Below are positions 54,796 through 64,000 of a stretch of 64,000 nt of DNA, piece after piece (within the stretch, counting starts at the first letter, position 1; every line of letters begins with the position of its first letter). This stretch comes from Mrakia gelida (taxonomy: Eukaryota; Basidiomycota; Tremellomycetes; Cystofilobasidiales; Mrakiaceae), in assembly GCA_024345305.1 (NCBI GenBank), contig BRON01000012.1, positions 310,001 to 374,000 on the forward strand, read 5' to 3'. A model generated the notes under the pieces. It was not told where the DNA came from and searched no databases. It worked only from the letters and a program-made list of their open reading frames with translations. The position numbers and the translations under genes were made by a program.

Positions 54796-57195
54796 ATGTG
54801 GAACTCTCAAACGAACTCGTACGATCAACAAGCTCAGTATCCTCCTTACCAGGGTGCTCCTCCTCAGCCTTACGGACAGCAGCCTCAGCCTCAGCAGAAC
54901 GGGTACGGAGGTGAGTCGAAGAGAGGTGACTTGGCGAGTTGGTTGGTTCGTGGTGGCGAGCGAGGGAGAGCGACGAGAGGAAGGAAGTATGGAGTGGGTA
55001 GGGAGGTCGAGGATGGGCGAGGTGGAGCTGGAGCTGGATGGGATGGATGGAGGGAGATAGAGGGAGAGGGCGATGGTCGAGCTCATCATTCATCCCTTCC
55101 CGTCCTTTCACCTCCCTCGCCTCGCCTCCTTTCACACATCCCTTCCCCTTTTCGCTCGACCATTTGGCTCACCATCCTCCCTTCCACTTCATCCCTCCAG
55201 CTCCTCAACAACCTCCCTACGGCGCTCCTCCCCCACCTGGGCAGCAGCAATGGAACGCTCAAGCTCCTCCTCCCGTCCCTCAACATCCGAGCACCTACAA
55301 CAACTCCTACGCTCCTCCTCAGCAAAACTCCTACAACTCCTACCAGCCTCCGCCACCTCAACAGAACTCCCACGGTGCTCCTCCTTTCAACCAGCAGCAG
55401 CAGTATCCTCCTCAGCAGCAGCAGGGAGCTTACGGAGCACCTCCTCCTCAACAGTACGGCGCCGCTCCTCCCTTTCAGCAGCAGCAGGGATACAACGCCG
55501 GAGGAGGAGCAGTGTGGATCTTGGGAGTCGAGGACGCTCCGCTTGATGGGATGAACATGGGGATGCCGATGGGAGCGCCGAATGGTGAGCTTGAATCTCC
55601 CTTCTCGAGAGCGAGACCTCGAGCTCAAGCTCACGCGTCCTCCCTTCCCACCCTCCCTCAGGCTACCTCCCGGACATGGACGTCTCCCGCATCCGCGGCG
55701 CAACCAAAGGCTTCGGAACCGACGAAGCAACCCTCATCGCCGTCCTCTCTGTCCTCTCCCCTCTCCAGATGCACTCGCTCCGTCGAGCGTACGAGGCGAA
55801 CGTAGGGAGGAGTTTGATGAAGACTCTCGAGAAGGAGACGAGGGGTTGGTTCGAGTGGGCGTTGAGAGGGTTGGTGTTGGGACCACTTGGGTTCGATGTG
55901 TGGTTGTTGAATCATGCAATGAAGGGGATGGGGAGTAATGAGGAGTGAGTACTTGGATGGTTTGGGTGCGAGGAGACGGAGGGAGAAACGAGACTGACGC
56001 GTTCGATGATCTCGTTTTCGTTTTCGTGCGACGACTGCAGCCTCATGACGGAACTTCTGATCGGACGAACCAACGCTGAGATCAATTGGTTGAAGCTTGG
56101 GTTCCGAGCGGTGTACAACAAGGATCTCGTCGCGGCCGTGAAGGGAGAGTTGAGTGCGAAGACGGAGAGGATGTTCTTGTACGTTCTCGTCCTTTCCTCT
56201 CTCGCCGCGTCGAGCGATCTCTCTCGTACTGACATGCCTTGCTCTCGTTTGGGTGTTTCGTCTACAGGATGGCTCTCACTGTGAGTTGAAATCGAACGAG
56301 ATCGAGACGCGTCGAGCTGTCGAGCGACGACGACGCTGATCTTCGCTTCCTTTCGTGTTCGAACTCCAGGGAAACCGAGACGAGACCACCTACGTCAACC
56401 AACAAGCTATTGCGGCCGATGTTCAGACGCTCTACCGCTGTGGACCTGGAAAGATGGGAACCGACGAGGTTCGTTCTCGTTCCCCTTCGTCTCGCACTCG
56501 ACGCGTCTTTCGCACCCAACTGACTCCTCTCTCCCTTTATCATCCTCGCCTACACCAGATCGCCATCTTCTCCATCCTCCTTCTCCGCTCTCCAGCCCAC
56601 CTCAACGCCATCTCAACCCTCTACCTCCAGCAACACCACCACCCTCTGACTCGTCTCGTCACCGGCGAGTTCTCAGGACACGTCAAGAATGCCCTCCTCT
56701 TCGTTGTGGAAGCTGCTGAGAAGGGTCCCGAGGCGAGGGATGCTCATTTGCTTGAGGCTGCGATGAAGGGGATGGGAAGTGAGTCCTCGTTGCTTTCCTT
56801 CGTTCCATGGCGACGATTCGAACGCGACTTACTGACTCGCCTCCTTTCTCTCCCTCCTTGCTCCTGCCCACTCCTTTCCTCGCCGTCTCTCCTCACTCCT
56901 CCGCCCATCTCCTCTCCTACAGCCAAGGACGAGCGCCTCATCTGGAGGATCATGCGAGCTCACTGGGAGCGACCGAGATTCGAGGCCATCAAGCGAGCGT
57001 ACATGGGCTTGTACGGTCAGACCCTTCAGGCCAGGGTTAGAGGAGACACTTCGGGGGATTATCAGGTGAGTCTAGTTCTCGTTTTGGCGGGAGGGACGGA
57101 AGGGACGGGGAGGAAGCGACGCGTCGAGCTGACCTTCGTTGCTCGACTCTGTCCCTTCGCACCAGAAACTTCTCGTCGCTGTTGTTGGACAGTAG
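54796..57195 (+). CDS. Annexin with Pro/Gln/Tyr-rich N-terminal region
   Basis: Annexins bind acidic membranes in a calcium-dependent way. The start MWNSQTNSYDQQAQYPPYQG begins a roughly 150-residue Pro/Gln/Tyr/Gly-rich head, similar to annexin A7/A11 and to fungal annexins. Four annexin repeats follow: DVSRIRGATKGFGTDEATLI with AVLSVLSPLQMHSLRRAYEA; HAMKGMGSNEDLMTELLIGR with NAEINWLKLGFRAVYNKDLV; a diverged third repeat (DVQTLYRCGPGKMGTDEIAI, FSILLLRSPAHLNAIST); and LEAAMKGMGTKDERLIWRIM with FEAIKRAYMGLYGQTLQARV. The GMG/GFG-T type-2 calcium loops are visible in repeats 1, 2 and 4 and in modified form (GKMGTDE) in repeat 3. The end is YQKLLVAVVGQ. About nine exons. Confidence 0.92.
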
Positions 57196-57555
57196 ATTTT
57201 GAAGGGACTCTCGGGGATCGGCTCGTTCTTTATAAACGATTTGTCTAGTCTAATCTATCCGTCTCTCCTTCTCCTTCACGCTCCTTTTTTTCTTGTTTTG
57301 CTTTCCTTCTTTCTCTGTGCCTCCTTCCCCCCCTTGACTTATTCACGAGATCGATACACGACCTTGCTTTGCTTCCCCCTCTACTCGCCCTCGTTCGTCG
57401 TCTCTCCTCGTGCGAGAGCACTCCAGCAGTCCTCGCTGCGCCGTTCCCGCCCCCAATCAGGTACCAAACCGGAGCTCCGTCGTCCAAGAGAACTGGTTGG
57501 TTCAACGGTTAGGTCTTCAAACACCTCGTCGAAGAAGCACCTGGTTCAACCCCCT
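57196..57555. other. Spacer between annexin and tRNA
   Basis: This holds T/C-rich 3' DNA of the annexin gene, then mixed sequence. A GGTTCAAC near 57543 resembles a box B, but no tRNA can be folded around it. Nothing else is seen. Confidence 0.35.
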
Positions 57556-57643
57556 TCCTCTGTAGTATAGTTGGTTAGTACATAAGTCTCATACACTCCA
57601 GTATCGATATCTTACGACCCGAGTTCGAATCTCGTCGGAGGAA
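57556..57643 (+). tRNA. tRNA with a short intron, probably tRNA-Met(CAT)
   Basis: The acceptor stem TCCTCTG (57556-57562) pairs with CGGAGGA (57636-57642), followed by A73 and a run of six T (57644-57649), a pol III terminator. Box A (TAGTATAGTTGG) and box B (GTTCGAATC) are present; the D stem GTAT/GTAC and the T stem with its TTCGAAT loop are formed (one mismatch at the outer T-stem pair). The anticodon stem TAAGT pairs with TCTTA (one T-T mismatch) if a 15-nt intron at 57594-57608, directly after A37, is removed. This places CAT at 57590-57592 as anticodon. The T loop and the AGTCTCATA anticodon arm fit an elongator tRNA. The T1-A72 pair is unusual for methionine, so the isotype is less sure than the tRNA call. 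Confidence 0.7.
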
Positions 57644-58088
57644 TTTTTTGCTTCTCGCAGGTCTGATTGGGTTGGGAGGGACAGAGAGAGGGGTTGGGAG
57701 AGAGAGAGGGAGGGAGGCGACGCGTTCGTCTGTGCTCCCTTCCCTCTTCGCCCTCTCATCTCTCCTGGCCCAGCGAGGTTTCCCCTCGGTTACGAAGTTT
57801 TGCTGAGTACGTCTTTGTTCGTTGGGCAGTGGGAAACGCGAAGGGAACGAGCTGAGCTGGCTTTTTGGTAACCGACGACGCGTTGAACGGACGTCCTCTC
57901 TTCTCTCCGTCCCCGCTGGTAGGGGAATCACCTCGGGCTTCTACCGTTAATAGATCGGAGGGCTCCCTGAGGCATGGGTCGGTAAGCCAGAATCCAAAAC
58001 GAGAACGGTTACTTTCGCCTCGTTCTTCCTTCTTCTTCCCATCTCACCCTTCTTCCCACCAACCGTCATCACCCTCCAGTACCAAAGC
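57644..58088. other. Intergenic region tRNA-dehydrogenase
   Basis: It opens with the T6 terminator of the tRNA, then purine-rich DNA with ACGCG(T) copies near 57720 and 57877, and pyrimidine-rich promoter DNA. No second tRNA is seen. Confidence 0.35.
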
Positions 58089-59659
58089 ATGTCTTTTCCT
58101 CAGTACTCCATCTCAACCCTCTTCAGCGTCGCTTCCAAGGTTGTCGTGATCACAGGAGCTGGGTCAGGTCTCGGACGCGACATGTCCATCACTCTCGTTT
58201 CGAACGGAGCTACTGTCTTTGGAGTCGGAAGGAGGATCGAGACTTTGAAGGAGGTAGAGAAGACTCTCGAAGGAGAGAAGGGGAAGTTTATCCCGTGAGT
58301 TGAGCTTTCCTTTTTTTCGGTTGATGCGTCGAGTCGCACCCTCGAGTCGAGCGGTGCTGATCTCGTTTGAGTTTGTTTCGCTCTTTTTCAACAGCATCCA
58401 AGGAGACATCAACTCGAAGGAGGGGATCGAAGCTATCTTCAAGGCCGTCTCCGAGAAGCCCGATCACGTCGACGTCCTCATCCAGAACGCTGGGATCGTG
58501 AAGGCGATTCCTTTGGCCAACGATCCAAGCTCCGTCGAGGAGACCGTTGAGAAGCTCATGGACGCTTCTTGTGAGTATCATCTCTTCCTATCGCATCCTA
58601 CTCATCCTCGATCTTTTTCTGACCCTTCTCATCGTCTTCCCTTCAATCAGTCGCGGATTTCGCCGACGTGAATCAAGTGAACGTGAGTCGCGTCGAGCTT
58701 TTCGTTTCTGCTTTTCTGCGTTCTGTATTCCCTCGTCTCGCTATCTGATGCTTTCATTTATTACTTCCACTCCAGGTCACCGCTCCCTACTTCGTCACTA
58801 TTCGGTTCATCCCCCTTCTCGCAAAATCGAAGTCTTCTCCCGTCGTCCTCTTCAACGTCTCGTCGGCTGCTCACATCCTCGCCCCGTGAGTCTCAGTCTC
58901 TCTTTCTCCCTCTTCCCCACTAGATGACTGACGTCATGCCACCTTTCTGCAGACCCAACGGAGCGATTTACCCGACCTCCAAAGCCGCAGGTGTGTCGCT
59001 GAGTTTCGCCGACGCGTCCACCCTTCGTTCTTCTCCTCTAGCTCACATCCCCTTCTGACTCTTCGTTTGTCCAGCACTTCAAATGAGCAGAATATTGGGT
59101 GGTGAGCCGACTCGCACCTGTCTTCGTTCTTCCTTCCTCGGTTCTCCTCGTTATTTTCTGACACGCGCGTCGTCGACCGTCCACCCATTCGCAACTCGTC
59201 TCATCCCCTTCAAGATCCGAGTCAACGCTTTCCTCCTCGGTCTCTTCCCTTCCACCGCTATGGGAGACCTCCTTTGGGCCGAAGGCCTTCTTGAGAAATG
59301 GGCTCCTCTCGGTCAGTCCCATTAAACTCGAACGTACGGATCCCAGCTCGTCGCGTCGATTCGAGACGCTGACTCCCATCTCTTCCGCTCCCCCGCTATC
59401 CTCGTTTCCAGGCCGATGGGGAACACCTGAAGACCTCGCTGGACTCATCCTCTTCCTCTGCTCGGGAGCAGGAGAGTTCGTTTCGGGATCAGCGATCTCG
59501 TTCGACGGAGGAGGAAATCTCGTTCGTCGTTTCCTTTCGTTCTTCCTTCCTTCGCTCTTGTTATTTTTCATATCAACTGACCCCGGTCGATTGCCCCTTC
59601 AGGTCAACTCCGGATCCGAGTTTATGCCTCCAGCTTTGGCGAAGGCTGCCGCTCAATGA
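58089..59659 (+). CDS. Short-chain dehydrogenase/reductase (SDR family)
   Basis: Classical NAD(P)-dependent SDR, substrate unknown. The start MSFPQYSISTLFSVASKVVV is followed by ITGAGSGLGRDMSITLVSNG, the TGxxxGxG cofactor loop, and GVGRRIETL after strand 2 (arginines here suggest NADP). Then IQGDINSKEGIEAIFKAVSE, VDVLIQNAGIV (NAG motif), and the catalytic residues Ser in LFNVSSAAHILAPP and Tyr-x3-Lys in YPTSKAAALQMS. LGRWGTPEDLAGLILFLCSG and GEFVSGSAISFDGGGNLVNS close the fold. The protein ends PALAKAAAQ. About ten exons, roughly 285 residues. Fungal relatives act on sugars, sterols or secondary metabolites; neighbours do not narrow this. Confidence 0.9.
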
Positions 59660-60501
59660 TAGACGCTCGTCGCGTCGATTCTCGTTTCGCTCCTCGCTGC
59701 TTTCGGTCCTTCCTCTAAGTTTGGCGACTGTATATATGATCGTGAGCTCAATGAGCGCTGCCAGAGAAGGCCAGGAAACGCGCATGAGCGGTCTGACGAA
59801 CGAGCTAGCGAACAGCGAACGCGTCGCGACTTCGTCTCAATCGTCGTTTTCTCCATCTTCTCGTTCCCGTTCCCGCTCTCCTTCTCATCATGACGATAAA
59901 GATGCTAGCGCTAACTTTGCGTACTGGAAATACTACCAACGACCGAGAACGAGACCTCCCACGCCCTCTCTCCCCTCCCCTCCCCTCGTCGACTCCCCCT
60001 TCCTCCTCCCAGCAGCACGTCACGAACCTCCAATCCCGCCCATCCCTTGACACCGCTCCCAGCCGCCAAATTCCCAACCTCCCACCATCAGCCACTCCTC
60101 CCCTTCCCATCCTCCCCATCTCAACCAGAGAACGATTCCCCGCGACGCGAAGACCTCCGATCGAATCAACTGGCGCGACGACCTCCGAACGATCCTGGAG
60201 CGACGGTTTGGGAGGGAATGGGTATTGGCGATGGCGTAGAGGGCGGTGAGGAGTACTCCGAGAGTGTCGAACGTGGGAGGAAGGGATCGGTCGAGGCGAG
60301 GAAGTGACGGAGGAGAGGAAGGGAAGGGTGAGGGAAGGAGGATGGAAGAAGAAGTCGGGAGGTAGGCTGGCGAGGTGGCCTGAGTAGAAGGATCAGAGGA
60401 CGAGTTCGAGTCAGCGCCAAGGTGAAGAGAGAAGGAGATAAGAAAAAGAACGAGCTCGACGCGTCGAAGCCAAAGCTAGAGACGTCACTCACCGCGACGA
60501 C
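59660..60501. other. Intergenic region SDR / decayed F-box gene
   Basis: It holds 3' DNA of the SDR gene, then a Pro/Ser/Arg-rich open stretch on the plus strand (listed separately as a doubtful frame), and purine-rich DNA. There is no recognised gene. Confidence 0.3.
59751..60050 (+). CDS. Doubtful small Ser/Arg/Pro-rich frame
   Basis: An open frame of about 99 codons starts MSAAREGQETRMSGLTNELA, has an SR-like stretch SSRSRSRSPSHHDDKDASAN, then FAYWKYYQRPRTRPPTPSLP, and ends PPIPPIP. I recognise no family. Splice signals do not extend it clearly. The FAYWKYYQRPR piece is less compositionally biased than chance frames nearby, so it is noted, but it may be non-coding. Confidence 0.2.
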   Translation: MSAAREGQETRMSGLTNELANSERVATSSQSSFSPSSRSRSRSPSHHDDKDASANFAYWKYYQRPRTRPPTPSLPSPPLVDSPFLLPAARHEPPIPPIP

Positions 60502-61925
60502 TCAGAGGCAGATAACCTCGACTCCTGATTTCGCCAGCGATATCGCAATAGGGGTCCACCTGTAGAGGAAGAGGGATAAGACAAAGTCAGCTTGACCGCT
60601 CAAACGGAATGAGACGCGATGAGGCAGAAGCGAAAGACTCACCACGGATAATGGTTGTCTCCCTTCTCCTCGGTGATCCAGTATACTTGTTCGAGGTTGG
60701 GGAAGGTAGCAAGAGATAGGAAGATCCGAAAGCCAGTGATGATGAAGTCGGCGGTTTCGAAGTCGACGGGGTAGGAGGAATCCTCTTGAAGAGCGATGAG
60801 CGTCCGAATCTGAGGATGGACTCCTAGGTCCGTGTCGACCTCTTCGACCCTGTCGAGCATCGAGACGCTGATCGCCAGCGTCTCCACGCGAGGAACGACG
60901 TCAAGACCCTTCAAAAACTGTTTGCTTATCGACCACCTCGGGGGACAACTGAACTCGACCAACTCTCTCCTCGACGCCTTCAGCAAAGGGAGGGCGTAGA
61001 AGCTGTCCCCCAGGATTCCCGTGACGTCGGTGAAGAGGTAGATGAGAGTCGGCATCGACCATCCGAGCGTTAAAACGTGATCTACTGTCAAATTCGTCTG
61101 GACCCTCGTCTCAAGCCGTAACGAGCGCAAGGTCGCAGCTCGATGGGAGGGTGGAGCGGACTTGGGCGTCCGAGGATGTGCTTCATGTTTTTGATCTCGA
61201 CAACGTGAAGGTAGAGGAGATTTCAAGCTACGCTCCGAAGGAAGACGAGGATTGAGTTGTAATCGTAGGGGGAGAGACCGAGTCCAACGACCGAACGGAG
61301 GGATCGAGGGCAGGACGCGAGAGAGGCGAGGAGTTTGATGGGCGGACTGAAGGGGGAGCCGAGGTCGAGGTAGAGGAGGTTTGGAAGGAGTGCGATGATG
61401 AGTTCGATGAGGTTAACAAGGCTGGATGGACCACCTACTTAGTTCGATGTCCAAGTTGTGAGGGACGCTCGGATGGAGGGTGAGGCCAAGGATCAAGTTA
61501 GGAGGAGTTGAGCTCGAACGAGTCCAAGCGTTGATCTGTCTGGCCAGGGCGATGCACGCGTCAGAGTCCTTGACGACGACTTAGGAGTAGTAGAATCGGT
61601 CGGAAAGAGCCTGTGAGAAGAAGGTTTAAGGTCAGCCTTGTTGGAAGAGACGAGAGAGATACGAGCGGAAGAAGGAAGGTGGAAAGCGAGCTCGCTCCAT
61701 CCCTTCCCTTCTCCCCGATAGGAGTGGAACACTCACCTTGAACCTCTTGCTCGTCTTCCAGAACGCCATGAGATCCTTGTTCAACCTGTCTGGTGGTCGG
61801 TACGTTTCGAGGATCTCGGAGAGGAGGGTGGGAGGTGTGGGACAAATGGAGAAGGGAGGAGGAGGAGTGAGGATGGAGATGATCTCCGAGAGCACGTCGT
61901 CGGAGAGAAAAGGGAGAGAAGGCAT
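60502..61925 (-). pseudogene. Decayed F-box/LRR-like gene (family member 5)
   Basis: The N-terminus MPSLPFLSDDVLSEIISILT and DLMAFWKTSKRFK form an F-box-like start, with a good intron after it. The next exon reads ALSDRFYYS, then an in-frame TAA at 61583-61581, then the expected continuation VVVKDSDACIALARQINAWT. A further leucine-rich part (LVNLIELIIALLPNLLYLDL) changes frame around 61250-61220, and only then follows the long segment VDHVLTLGWSMPTLIYLFTD, LVEFSCPPRWSISKQFLKGL, FLSLATFPNLEQVYWITEEK. The last intron (GTGAGT...CAG) still splices in frame to WTPIAISLAKSGVEVICL-stop at 60502. At least two lesions in an otherwise family-like gene point to a recent pseudogene. Confidence 0.6.
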
Positions 61926-62254
61926 TGATGAGGGTGGATGGTAGTGGCCGAAAGAGGGTAAGTGGGCAGCTGGATGATATCGATTCCGAGGGAAGGGAGG
62001 TCGTGAGGGTCTGCGAAGAAGGAGCGTCCTTGAATCGACGAAGCTGAACCCTCTCGGCCCATCAACCGCTTCTTTCTCTTCTAGAACGTTTTCGGGTTTT
62101 TACTCCGTCTTCCCATCTTCCATACAGCTCTAAACTCTTGAACTCTCTCGTCAAGGTGAGCCAAAATCTGCTTAACGGCGAGAAAGAAGGGCGAGAAAAT
62201 GGAGTTGAGCTGACCTCCACGTTTCCTCCCTCGCTCCTTCCCTCTCTTCAAAAG
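61926..62254. promoter_or_regulatory. Divergent region and 5' untranslated intron of the UCH gene
   Basis: This lies between the decayed F-box gene and the UCH gene. GTGAGC at 62156, GAGCTGACC before 62220 and AAAAG at 62254 outline a 99-bp intron whose acceptor directly precedes the UCH start codon. Confidence 0.4.
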
Positions 62255-63448
62255 ATGTCCCCTTCCTGGATCCCTCTCGAGTCTTCTCCAGACGGTGAGA
62301 TCAAGGGACTTCTTCGGAGGCTTCTTCACAACATGCTAAAGCTTCCTGGCTACAACAGTCTTCAACTCGTACGCCAAATCGCTCGGTTTCCCCACCGACC
62401 ACACCTCCTTCGTCGACATCTGGGGACTCGATCCCGATCTTCTCAGCTTCGTCCCCCAGCCCGTCAAGGCTGTTCTCCTCCTCTTCCCTACGACCAAGGA
62501 GAGGAGCATCAAGAACAAGGAGGCCGAGAAGAGCGGAGAGATCGTGTTGGACAGTCGAGCCGGCGAGGAGGGAGATGTGATGTGGATTCCTCAGACCGTT
62601 CGTCCTCGTTCCCTTTCCTCTCCGACAACGACATCGTGCTGACTTTGTTTGAACCCCTCCTCGCATGCTGCGATCAGATCGGAAACGCTTGTGGAACCAT
62701 GGGTCTTCTCCATGCTCTCGGAAACGCTGGCGTCCAGCTCCCCTCCGACGCTCCTCTCCGATCCTTCTTTGACGAAGCACGAAGTGAGTCCGTTTCCGTC
62801 TCCTCGCTCCTCACCCCCGACGCTCTCTTCTTCTGGTCCGAGCTCTGACTGACTTCTATCTCCTTTCCGTCGGTGCACAGAGGTCTCGCCAGCGGATCGA
62901 ACCGCCCTCCTTTCCACCTCTTCCCTCCTCGCTCAAGCCCACACCTCCGCCTCCTCAGCAGGTCAGACCCTCCTTAGGGAGGAAGATCACACCACCAACC
63001 TTCACTTCATCGCTTTTGTCCAAGGAAGAGGGTCAGTCCCGACGTCCTTTCGTTCCTCGCAGCTCAAGACGCGTCCCAACGTTCGAGTCCATTTCGAGCT
63101 CACCTCCTCTTCTTTCCTTCCTCTTCTCGCGTTTCTCCACCTTTCAGGAAGGACGGATCTTCGCGAGTAGTTGAGCTCGACGGAAACCGAGCGGGTCCCA
63201 TCGATCTCGGACCTTGCACCGATCTGCTCTCGGTGAGTCGTCGCGTTGCGATCTTGCTCTCTCTCCTCCTTTCCTCCCCTCTGCTTGTTTCGGCTTCGGC
63301 TTCGTATTCGAAACTCCAGCTGACGCAATGCTCATCTCACGCATACCAGGACGTCGCTCGAATTGTCAAGGAGGACTACATGGCGAGCGATCCAACCTCG
63401 GACTCGTTCTCGTTGATGGCTCTTGCGCCGACTCAGGCTCAGGATTAG
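62255..63448 (+). CDS. YUH1: Ubiquitin C-terminal hydrolase, UCHL3/YUH1 type
   Basis: Cysteine protease of peptidase family C12 that frees ubiquitin from small adducts. The start MSPSWIPLESSPD continues VFNSYAKSLGFPTDHTSFVD and IWGLDPDLLSFVPQPVKAVL, as in UCHL3. The catalytic glutamine and cysteine are in PQTIGNACGTMGLLHALGNA (Q-T-I, C of NACG), the histidine in NLHFIAFVQGRG and the aspartate in VVELDGNRAGPIDLG. The crossover loop SSAGQTLLREEDHTT lies between. The end is SFSLMALAPTQAQD. About seven exons; the intron before IGNACG uses a GTTCGT donor. Length near 265 residues, slightly longer than UCHL3 (230). All catalytic residues are present. Confidence 0.94.
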
Positions 63449-63466
63449 GCGCTACTGGGAGCTTCT

Positions 63467-63989
63467 TTACTTGGCGAGGTACTGAGGGTATCGATGATCC
63501 GTTGGTTGCACTGATGTGGGACAGGAAAGCTCGCTTGTTGAGGAGAAGCAGCTCGTGTTCGACTCGACGACGCGTTGCATTCGGTCCCTCCTCGAGCTTC
63601 GAAGACCCCTCAGTTGAGTGTCGAAGTTCCCATACAATGGACTATAGCACAAACCTATAGAAATATCGTTACTTGAGATCTACTAAAGACAGACTCTGAG
63701 AGACGAACCGTTAACGAGTCCAAAATGATTCAATCCTACTTCTCCTGCCGTCTCCACTTCCAACCGGCTTCCAAAATGTACGAACGCTGTGTATTGAACA
63801 CCCAGTCGGAGCCAGACGAGGTATTGAAGATGCGCGAGAGATCCTGGAGGTCCGTGAAGGTCAGAGGAACTCGTCAGCGGGACAGGAAACGAACTGAAAC
63901 TCACGACGTCGCGACTCACCTCCCTTCTCCGGAACCGAAAACAGGAAGGATTTTGTTGGGTCGAGAGCAGAGACAACCTTAATTGTCAT
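63467..63989 (-). CDS. Unrecognised small multi-exon gene or partial gene at window edge
   Basis: A minus-strand ATG at 63989 opens MTIKVVSALDPTKSFLFSVP, followed by GTGAGT (donor), a CTGAC branch and CTCCAG. The second exon reads either SLAHLQYLVWLRLGVQYTAF up to a GTTCGT donor, or, in another frame, DLSRIFNTSSGSDWVFNTQR and YILEAGWKWRRQEK-stop (63736). In the first reading a third exon (CYSPLYGNFDTQLRGLRSSR) ends at 63467. I recognise no family and cannot choose between the readings; the gene may also begin beyond the window. The first exon itself looks truly coding. Confidence 0.3.
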
Positions 63990-64000
63990 CTGAGTGGTTT

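Noticed and set aside
57536..57555. Possible second tRNA suggested by GGTTCAAC just before the tRNA
   Set aside because: No acceptor, D or anticodon stem can be formed around it.
1..64000. Transposons, insertion elements, CRISPR arrays or viral genes
   Set aside because: No reverse transcriptase, integrase, transposase, terminal repeats or regularly spaced repeats were seen.

Overview
The window is nuclear DNA from an intron-dense fungus, most likely a basidiomycete of the Pucciniomycotina type. That placement is inferred from the gene set, a moderately high GC content, frequent CGA arginine codons, and very many short introns (roughly 60-170 bp) with GTGAGT-type or GTTCGT donors, a CTGAC branch site and a CAG acceptor. 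About 26 protein-coding loci and one tRNA lie close together on both strands. I saw no transposon, CRISPR array, rRNA or prokaryotic feature. Coding spans below run from start codon to stop codon and contain introns.

Left part (0-17 kb): a THO-complex subunit 7 homologue and an AIF/AMID-type FAD oxidoreductase on the minus strand are divergent from VTC1 (polyphosphate polymerase complex), an MGST3-like MAPEG protein, the PP1 inhibitor YPI1/PPP1R11 and eIF3d. Next come a BTB/POZ-like gene with an apparent frameshift and, on the minus strand, the ribonucleotide reductase small subunit, with three ACGCGT boxes upstream.

Middle (17-39 kb): a gene-poor stretch, a Ser/Pro-rich unknown protein, a MYND zinc-finger protein divergent from a DUF2433-type phosphoesterase with an RRM-like segment and a Gly/Arg-rich tail, the tRNA adenosine deaminase TAD2, the cap-binding protein CBP80/NCBP1, a divergent pair of F-box genes, and a WBP2/GRAM-like gene divergent from the complex I subunit NDUFA8.

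Right part (39-64 kb): a UvrD/SRS2-type helicase, the complex I assembly factor NDUFAF3, an F-box gene, ceramide synthase LAG1, another F-box gene, ESCRT-III VPS24/CHMP3 (start codon split by an intron), an annexin, an intron-containing tRNA, a short-chain dehydrogenase, a decayed F-box gene, a UCHL3-type ubiquitin hydrolase and an unrecognised locus at the edge.

Most genes are unrelated housekeeping genes. Several serve RNA metabolism (THO7, eIF3d, DUF2433/RRM, TAD2, CBP80) and two serve respiratory complex I. The main non-routine signals are the intron grammar (two donor classes and an over-represented ACGCGT palindrome), the split start codon of VPS24, and a dispersed F-box/BTB family with intact, questionable and decayed members.
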